Both the position numbers and the translations under genes were made by a program. From Archangium sp. (GTDB taxonomy: Bacteria > Myxococcota > Myxococcia > Myxococcales > Myxococcaceae): a stretch of DNA of 27,719 bases. This document shows positions 22,569 through 27,719 of this stretch, in pieces. The stretch's first letter is position 1; every line of letters starts with the position of its first letter. The notes below the pieces were generated by a model. The model saw only the letters and a program-made list of their open reading frames with translations, did no database searches and had not been told where the DNA came from. The DNA lies in NCBI GenBank assembly GCA_016793585.1, contig JAEUJR010000261.1, forward strand, positions 1-27,719, written 5' to 3'.

Positions 22569-23077
22569 GCGGAAACGACCGGTACTTCGCGCTGCTCCAG
22601 TCACTCGCCGCGAGCGGCGTTCGATTCGCGACCTTCGGCAGCGCGGGCCTGCTGCTGCGTCACGTCGAGCTGCGGCAACGCTACGCGCTCCGGGACGCCG
22701 ACGTGTTGCTCGAAGCTGATCAACTCGCCGCCTTCTCGGCGTGGGTGCGCAGTCGCGGCGGCGAGGTGACGACCTGGGGCGAGCCCTACGACGCCGGGGT
22801 CGATGTTCGTGGCCGCTTCTACCTGCGTGCGAAGGTCGACGGGCTTCAGCTCGACGCGACATACGAGACGTTTCTCGACCTGCACGCGGCGCTGAACGAA
22901 GCGACCCTGTGCGACGGTGTGCCCACCTGCAGCGACGAGGTCATCTGGCGCGCGAAGGCGAACAAGGACCGTGACGCAGCGCTCGCGTTCGCGAAGGCCA
23001 TGGGGCTGGCCCTTCCTCCCTCACTCACCGAAGCGCAGGTGGCTGAACCCCGTAGCGCTTCTCGAACCAGGCACTGA
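22565..23077 (+). CDS. Minimal nucleotidyltransferase-like protein
   Basis: A 170-residue protein with the features of a minimal pol-beta-type nucleotidyltransferase. The Gly-Ser pair lies at 25-26 (FATFGSAGLLLR), the two-acid motif is Asp44-x-Asp46 (LRDADVLLE), and a third acid is Asp97 (GLQLDATYE). It lacks the extra domains of aminoglycoside or tRNA nucleotidyltransferases. The GTG start sits in the GTGA overlap with the radical SAM stop, implying translational coupling. It may attach a nucleotide to the product of the operon, or to an intermediate, to activate or tag it (inference). Its last 18 codons overlap the convergent lipoprotein gene, and this tail (PRSASRTRH) looks non-conserved. 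Confidence 0.72.
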   Translation: MSGNDRYFALLQSLAASGVRFATFGSAGLLLRHVELRQRYALRDADVLLEADQLAAFSAWVRSRGGEVTTWGEPYDAGVDVRGRFYLRAKVDGLQLDATYETFLDLHAALNEATLCDGVPTCSDEVIWRAKANKDRDAALAFAKAMGLALPPSLTEAQVAEPRSASRTRH

Positions 23078-24536
23078 AGCACGCTGGCCACGCGCCGAGG
23101 CGCAGCGCGTGTCTCGTGAACGCCTGCGTCACGTCGAGCGGGTCGCCGCCCAATCGTGCGCACTCCACCGCCACCTCACGCTCACTCTCGCCGCGGCACT
23201 GCTTCTCGGTCTCGAGCACCAACACCTGCAGCGCCCCTTCGATGGCCTGCAGGCGCGAGCCTTCGAGGTCGGGCGTCGACGGGTCGATGAGCACCTCGTC
23301 GGCGGTCAGCCTCTTCGTCGTCACCTTCCCACCACAGGTGAGCGTCACGTCGGCGTCGACCCGCACCCTCGGCAGCGAGGCCTCGAAGTCATTCGTTCGC
23401 ATCGACGGGTCGAGGTGCTCCTGCGAGTTCTGCTTCGGCAGGTCGCGACACCGCGCGAGCAACCGCGCCGAGACGCCATCGGGCAGCTTCGGCAGCGCAG
23501 GCTTCGCGAGCCGGCACGTCCACCGGGTGTCGTCCCACCGGCCAGGCTCGAACGAGGGCGTCGTCACCTCTTTCCCGAGGAACCACGCCGACACCGCGCG
23601 ATGCACCTGCGCCGCGTGCACCCGTTGTCTCGCCTCGGTGGCCAGTCGGGCGTGCTCGAGGCTGGCGGTCGCGCAGAACGGCTCCACCCGCCGGCGGCTC
23701 TCGTCGACCACCAGCAGGGGGCGCACCAGCACCGCGGCGCGGCCGTTCTCGCCCTTCGCCGACAACACCTCGGCGCGCTTCACCAGCACGTCGGTGAGCG
23801 ACGCGAGCTGACCGAAGAGGGGCGCGAGCTCGGAGCGCTCCTTCGGCAACGCGAGGCCACGCAGCACGTCGCCCACGAGCACGGCACGAGCATCATCCTC
23901 GAGCAGCTTCAGCTCCTTCGTCACGCGCGCGACCAACTGCTCGACCGCCTTGCGATGCCCGGCCTCGTCGGCGCCGTCACGTCGCCAGGCGGCGAGACAC
24001 GACGCGGCTTCGGCTGAGGTGCGCCGCAGACACGCCGCGCCTTCACCGAACGACTCGTCACCCGGCAGCTTCGGGTCGGCCGTGTTCGGACGCGTGGGCT
24101 CCGTCGGCGCGGCCTGCTCGGGTGTCGGCCCGACCGCGAAGCCGCTCAACATCACCTCGGCGAGAAAGCCGTCGGCCTCGCGAGCCCAGCGCGCGCGCAG
24201 CAGCGCCGTCGTCTCGTCGGCACCGAAGGCCTTCGTCAGCGCCTCGACCTCGCCCACCGCCGCCTCCCGCCCCTTCGCCTGCTGCAGCTCGAAGAGCCGG
24301 TCGATGACGGCCTTCGCGCACGCCCGCCGCGCCTTCGACAACGACTGACTCGCAGGCACCAGCGCATCTCCCGGAGCGGTGTCGAGCGCCTTGCGCTCCT
24401 TCGCGAGCCGGGCCTCGAACGCGCCGAACGACTCACAGGCCGGCGCCTGCACCTCGAGGCTCGCCGCGCGCGCGCGCACGTCGGCCGACGTGGAGGCGCA
24501 CCCTGCACAGACCACCAGCCACCAGAACCGGCTCAC
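23025..24536 (-). CDS. Large lipoprotein of unknown function
   Basis: A 503-residue lipoprotein starting at GTG 24536 with an excellent GGGAGG 4 bases upstream. The leader SRFWWLVVCAGC ends in a lipobox. The mature protein is mostly helical and Glu/Lys/Ala-rich, with segments such as LAKERKALDTAPGDAL, EEDAR-like charged repeats and KAVIDRLFELQQAKGREAAV, and with scattered cysteines (PACESF, GEGAACLRR, ASCLAAW, FCATAS, WTCRLA, TLTCGGK, KQCRGE, AWPACF). It contains no recognised catalytic motif. Its 3' end overlaps the nucleotidyltransferase gene by 53 bp in convergent orientation. The frame runs open far upstream but is antisense to the nuclease gene, so the lipobox decides the start. Confidence 0.8.
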   Translation of the reverse strand: MSRFWWLVVCAGCASTSADVRARAASLEVQAPACESFGAFEARLAKERKALDTAPGDALVPASQSLSKARRACAKAVIDRLFELQQAKGREAAVGEVEALTKAFGADETTALLRARWAREADGFLAEVMLSGFAVGPTPEQAAPTEPTRPNTADPKLPGDESFGEGAACLRRTSAEAASCLAAWRRDGADEAGHRKAVEQLVARVTKELKLLEDDARAVLVGDVLRGLALPKERSELAPLFGQLASLTDVLVKRAEVLSAKGENGRAAVLVRPLLVVDESRRRVEPFCATASLEHARLATEARQRVHAAQVHRAVSAWFLGKEVTTPSFEPGRWDDTRWTCRLAKPALPKLPDGVSARLLARCRDLPKQNSQEHLDPSMRTNDFEASLPRVRVDADVTLTCGGKVTTKRLTADEVLIDPSTPDLEGSRLQAIEGALQVLVLETEKQCRGESEREVAVECARLGGDPLDVTQAFTRHALRLGAWPACFSAWFEKRYGVQPPALR

Positions 24537-24635
24537 GGAACCTCCCGGGCATGCAGACGCCCCCTGTTTGCCACCTTGGTCGAGCGCGTGACACGACGAC
24601 GTCGAAGCTTCCGCCAGGCGCGCGGGTCTGCTGCG

Positions 24636-27600
24636 ATGGCTCCTTCGATGCGTGAGCTCGTCATCAGCCGAAGAACCGACCTTCGCCTCGCGCGCGTGCG
24701 CTCCTTCTTGAACGACGTACCGGCGTCGTCCGACGTGCTGGTGGTCGGCGCGACGTTCGAAGCGGGCGCCGAGGTGACGCGCTCGCTGGGCCGCTCGCTC
24801 TTTGGCTGGCGCCGCAGCACGCTCTATCGCCTCGCGCTCGAGCTTGCGCGGCCGGTGCTGCTCGCTCGGGGCCTCACCGCCGTGTCGTCGTTGTCGCTCG
24901 AGGCGTTGTGGGCGCGCGTGACGTGGGACCTCGGCGAGTCCGACCTGCTCCATCGCCTCTCGCCGCTCGAAGGCAAGCCCGGGCTCTCTCGCGCGCTGGC
25001 ACGAACCGTCGGCGAGCTGCGGAGCCTCGGCGTGCCACCCGGGGCCGTCGAGCCTGCGCTCGCCGAGGCGATGCGTCGCTTCGAGGAGCGTCTGCTCGAA
25101 TCGAAGCTGGCCGACCGCGCGCTGGTGCTCTCGCTCGCGGCCCAGGCGGTGACGACGCTGCCACGTGCGCCGATGGTGCTCGTCGACGTCGCGGTGGCGC
25201 CGGGGCTCGAAGCAGCGCTGGTGAACGAGCTCGTTCGCCACGCCACCAGCACGCTCGCGGTCGCGCCGCTCGATGACGAGACGACGGTGGAGCAGTTGAC
25301 GACGCTCGTCGCGCCACCGCGCACCCTCGAGCCGCAGCCGGGAACACCGCTCACCGAGCTTCAGCGAAACCTGTTCGCGCCCACCCACCCGGCCGCGGAG
25401 CACACGCTCGAAGACTTCTTCTCGGCGCCCGGCGAAGCGCGTGAGTGTGTCGAGATTGCCCGTCGCATCGTCGCGCTCGCGAAGCAGGGTGTGCGGGCCG
25501 ACGACATCGCGGTGTTGTTGCGCAGCCCGCAGGCGTACCGCGCGCCGCTCGAAGACGCGTTTCGCCGCGCGGGCCTCAAGCCGTGGTTCACCTCGGGCCT
25601 GCCGCACCCAGACCCTGCTGGCCGGGCGTTGCTCTCGTTGCTCCGCTGCGCCGAGGAAGGCTTGTCGGCGCGACGCTTTGGCGAGTACCTCTCGCTGTCG
25701 CAGGTGCCGAAGCCTGATTCGCACGGCGCTCCGCCCGCGGCCTCGCAGGCGCCGTACGCGCGCCCCGACTCGACCGAGACGTTCCTGCCGGCCAGCCCGT
25801 ACGGCGCACCGGCACCACCGCCGCCCGAGTCGGTCACCGACGTCGAGGCGCCGGCCGTGCTGGGGCAGCTCCGCGCGCCGCGCCGCTGGGAGAAGCTCAT
25901 CGTCGAGGCCGCCGTCATCGGAGGCACCGACCGCTGGCGGCGCCGCCTCTCGGGCCTGCGGGAGCGCTACGAGACCGAGCAACGCAACCCGACCGCGAGC
26001 GAAGCGCAGCTCGAGCGCTCGAAGCGGTCGCTCGCCGACCTCACCGCGCTCGAGCAGTTCGCCCTGCCCCTGCTCGACGTGCTCGCGGCGCTGCCGAAGC
26101 AGGCGACGTGGGGCGAGTGGCTCGAGGCGCTGACGTCTCTGGCGACGCGCGCCCTGAAAGACGCGAGCCGCGTGCTCGCGATTCTGCACGAGCTTGGTCC
26201 GATGAAGCCGGTGGGGCCGCTCGAGCTGTCAGAGGTGCGCACCGTGCTCGCGCACCGGTTGTCCGAGGTGACCGAGGCGCCCGAGGGTAAACGGCCCGGC
26301 CACGTCTTCATCGCGCCGGTCGACGGGGCGCGGGGGTTGTCCTTTCACACCGTCTTCGTGCCCGGCCTCGCCGAGCGCGTCTTCCCCCAGAAGATTCGTG
26401 AAGACCCGCTCCTGCCCGACCGGGTGCGCGAGCAGGTGTCGCCGTCGCTCGAGACCGCGCGCCGACGAATCGCCGCGGAGCGCCTCGCCCTCATGCTGGC
26501 TGTCGGCGCGGCGCGAGAGAAGGCGGTGCTCTCGTACCCGCGCATCGACGTCGAGCACGCCCGGCCACGCGTGCCGTCATTCTACGCGCTCGAGGCCGCG
26601 CGCGCCGTGCAGGGCTCGTTGCCCGGGTACGAGCGGCTGCAGCGTCAGGCCGAAGCGTCGGCGAGCGTTCGGCTGGCGTGGCCCGCACCGGCGAAGCGCG
26701 AGAGCGCCATCGACGACACCGAGTACGACCTCGCCACCATCGACGGCATCTTCCGCGCGACGGGGCCGGTGAAGGGCCGCGGGCGCTACCTGGTGACGAC
26801 GAACCTTCACCTGGGCCGGGCGCTGCGCTCGCGGTTCGCGCGCTGGCAGACGAGCGCCTTCACCATGTACGACGGCTTCGTGAAGCCGGGCGTGCTCGGC
26901 CGTGCGGCCATCGAGAAGCACCACCCGACGAAGCGGCCGTTCTCTCCCACGGCGCTCGAGCAGTACGCCGCGTGCCCGTACCGCTTCTTCCTCTCGGCGC
27001 TCGTACGCCTGCAGCCGTGGGAGGTGCCGACCGAGCTCGAGGAGCTGGGCCCGCTCGAGAAGGGCTCGATGGCCCACGAGGTTCAGTTCCTGCTGCTCTC
27101 GGCGCTGAAGCGCGACGGCATCGTCGTCACCGACGAGACGCTGCCGCTCGTGTTGAAGCGGCTCGGCGAGACGATTCAGCGCGTCGCGCACGACGTCTAC
27201 GACCGCTACAAGCCTGCCATCGAGCGCGTGTGGCAAGACGGCGTGCAGACACTCGAGGCCGACCTGCGGCAGTGGCTGCGCCTGATGAAAGACGACCCGG
27301 CCTGGCAGCCGGCGCACTTCGAGCTGGCCTTCGGGCTCGCCGACCGCGCGCGCGACGAGATGGACCCGGCGAGCTCGCCAGCTCCGGTGACGCTGCTCGA
27401 GGGGCTGCGGGTGCGCGGCTCCATCGACCTCGTCGAGCGCAACGTCGACGGCACGCTGCGGGCCACCGACTACAAGACAGGGCGCGTGAAGGCCGACGAG
27501 GCGTCCATCATCGGCGGCGGGCGTCACCTGCAGCCGGTGCTCTACGCGCTGGTGCTCGAGAAGCTGTTCGCGGGCGCGAAGGTGTGGGGCGGGCGGCTCT

Positions 27601-27719
27601 ATTACAACACGCAGGTCGGCGGCTTCACCGAGCGGCCGGTGCCGCTCGACACCATCTCGCGCGAGGCCTTCGGCGCCGTGGCCCGCACCATTCGTGGAGC
27701 GCTCGAGACCGGCTTCTTC
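24636..27719 (+). CDS. AddB-like PD-(D/E)XK nuclease/helicase-fold protein (C-terminus off window)
   Basis: An open frame of 1028 codons to the window edge, related to AddB/RecB-type subunits of recombination nucleases that process double-strand breaks. The N-terminus has GATFEAGA at 38-45 where an AddB P-loop would be, with no GKT, so ATP binding is doubtful there. Residues near 560-590 match the UvrD-like core (FIAPVDGARGLSFHTVFVPG, then AERVFPQ). The nuclease region shows YAACPYRFF (Cys780, a likely Fe-S ligand), then Asp931 in GSIDLVE and Asp945-Tyr-Lys947 in ATDYKTGR, the PD-(D/E)XK triad. The other cluster cysteines would be past the edge. A Pro/Ala linker is near 360-400. ATG 24648 is an equally possible start. 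Confidence 0.87.
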   Translation, partial: MAPSMRELVISRRTDLRLARVRSFLNDVPASSDVLVVGATFEAGAEVTRSLGRSLFGWRRSTLYRLALELARPVLLARGLTAVSSLSLEALWARVTWDLGESDLLHRLSPLEGKPGLSRALARTVGELRSLGVPPGAVEPALAEAMRRFEERLLESKLADRALVLSLAAQAVTTLPRAPMVLVDVAVAPGLEAALVNELVRHATSTLAVAPLDDETTVEQLTTLVAPPRTLEPQPGTPLTELQRNLFAPTHPAAEHTLEDFFSAPGEARECVEIARRIVALAKQGVRADDIAVLLRSPQAYRAPLEDAFRRAGLKPWFTSGLPHPDPAGRALLSLLRCAEEGLSARRFGEYLSLSQVPKPDSHGAPPAASQAPYARPDSTETFLPASPYGAPAPPPPESVTDVEAPAVLGQLRAPRRWEKLIVEAAVIGGTDRWRRRLSGLRERYETEQRNPTASEAQLERSKRSLADLTALEQFALPLLDVLAALPKQATWGEWLEALTSLATRALKDASRVLAILHELGPMKPVGPLELSEVRTVLAHRLSEVTEAPEGKRPGHVFIAPVDGARGLSFHTVFVPGLAERVFPQKIREDPLLPDRVREQVSPSLETARRRIAAERLALMLAVGAAREKAVLSYPRIDVEHARPRVPSFYALEAARAVQGSLPGYERLQRQAEASASVRLAWPAPAKRESAIDDTEYDLATIDGIFRATGPVKGRGRYLVTTNLHLGRALRSRFARWQTSAFTMYDGFVKPGVLGRAAIEKHHPTKRPFSPTALEQYAACPYRFFLSALVRLQPWEVPTELEELGPLEKGSMAHEVQFLLLSALKRDGIVVTDETLPLVLKRLGETIQRVAHDVYDRYKPAIERVWQDGVQTLEADLRQWLRLMKDDPAWQPAHFELAFGLADRARDEMDPASSPAPVTLLEGLRVRGSIDLVERNVDGTLRATDYKTGRVKADEASIIGGGRHLQPVLYALVLEKLFAGAKVWGGRLYYNTQVGGFTERPVPLDTISREAFGAVARTIRGALETGFF

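Noticed and set aside
24537..26189. Upstream extension of the large lipoprotein's frame
   Set aside because: Antisense to the AddB-like gene; the Shine-Dalgarno and lipobox at 24536 mark the true start.

Overview
The window (27.7 kb, very GC-rich, strong C/G preference at third codon positions, many GTG starts) looks like chromosomal DNA of a myxobacterium (Myxococcota, probably the Cystobacterineae side). The clearest lineage marker is a DUF2378/TIGR02265 protein at 16052-16588, a family I know only from myxobacteria. Pro- or Gly-rich lipoproteins, a zinc-ribbon/TPR protein and Cys-rich tails fit the same picture. I see no rRNA, tRNA, CRISPR array, insertion sequence or phage gene.

Layout. 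(1) 1-3325, minus strand: a small membrane protein, a LysR regulator, a DUF6918-like protein and a short-chain fatty acid transporter (AtoE family, cut by the window start). A perfect palindrome lies just upstream of lysR and a related one lies upstream of the membrane-protein gene. (2) 3444-4627, minus strand: a MarR regulator with a four-Cys tail, followed by a secreted cytochrome P460; the MarR start is covered by a 10-bp-arm inverted repeat. (3) 4735-9216, plus strand: a zinc-ribbon/Pro-rich/TPR protein, a copper monooxygenase fused to a cytochrome c domain, and a signal-peptidase-I homologue that has lost both catalytic residues. (4) 9314-13640, mostly minus strand: an ILVBL-like ThDP enzyme, then a calpain-family (C2) protease with a small partner gene. 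(5) 13889-16802: an acyl-CoA thioesterase, a degenerate staphylococcal-nuclease-like protein with a Cys-rich tail, a DUF2378 protein with a small upstream partner, and two very small ORFs. (6) 17068-19335, minus strand: a Gly-rich beta-propeller lipoprotein and a LuxR-type regulator, probably one operon. (7) 19468-23077, plus strand: a compact three-gene operon of a tandem TauD/SyrP-like dioxygenase, a radical SAM protein and a minimal nucleotidyltransferase, joined by two GTGA stop/start overlaps. (8) 23025-24536, minus strand: a large lipoprotein overlapping the end of that operon. (9) 24636 to the window end: an AddB-like PD-(D/E)XK nuclease/helicase-fold protein.

The best candidate for an undescribed system is region 7. 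The overlapping frames imply that the three enzymes work together, yet no carrier protein, NRPS, precursor peptide or transporter is visible beside them. The operon starts next to a perfect 16-bp palindrome and inside a short dispersed repeat whose second copy lies about 2.5 kb away. A second theme is degenerate enzymes: the signal-peptidase homologue (Ser to Ala and Lys to Gln), the nuclease-like protein (catalytic Arg/Asp/Glu lost) and the first dioxygenase domain (metal-ligand His to Asn) all keep their folds but lose key residues.
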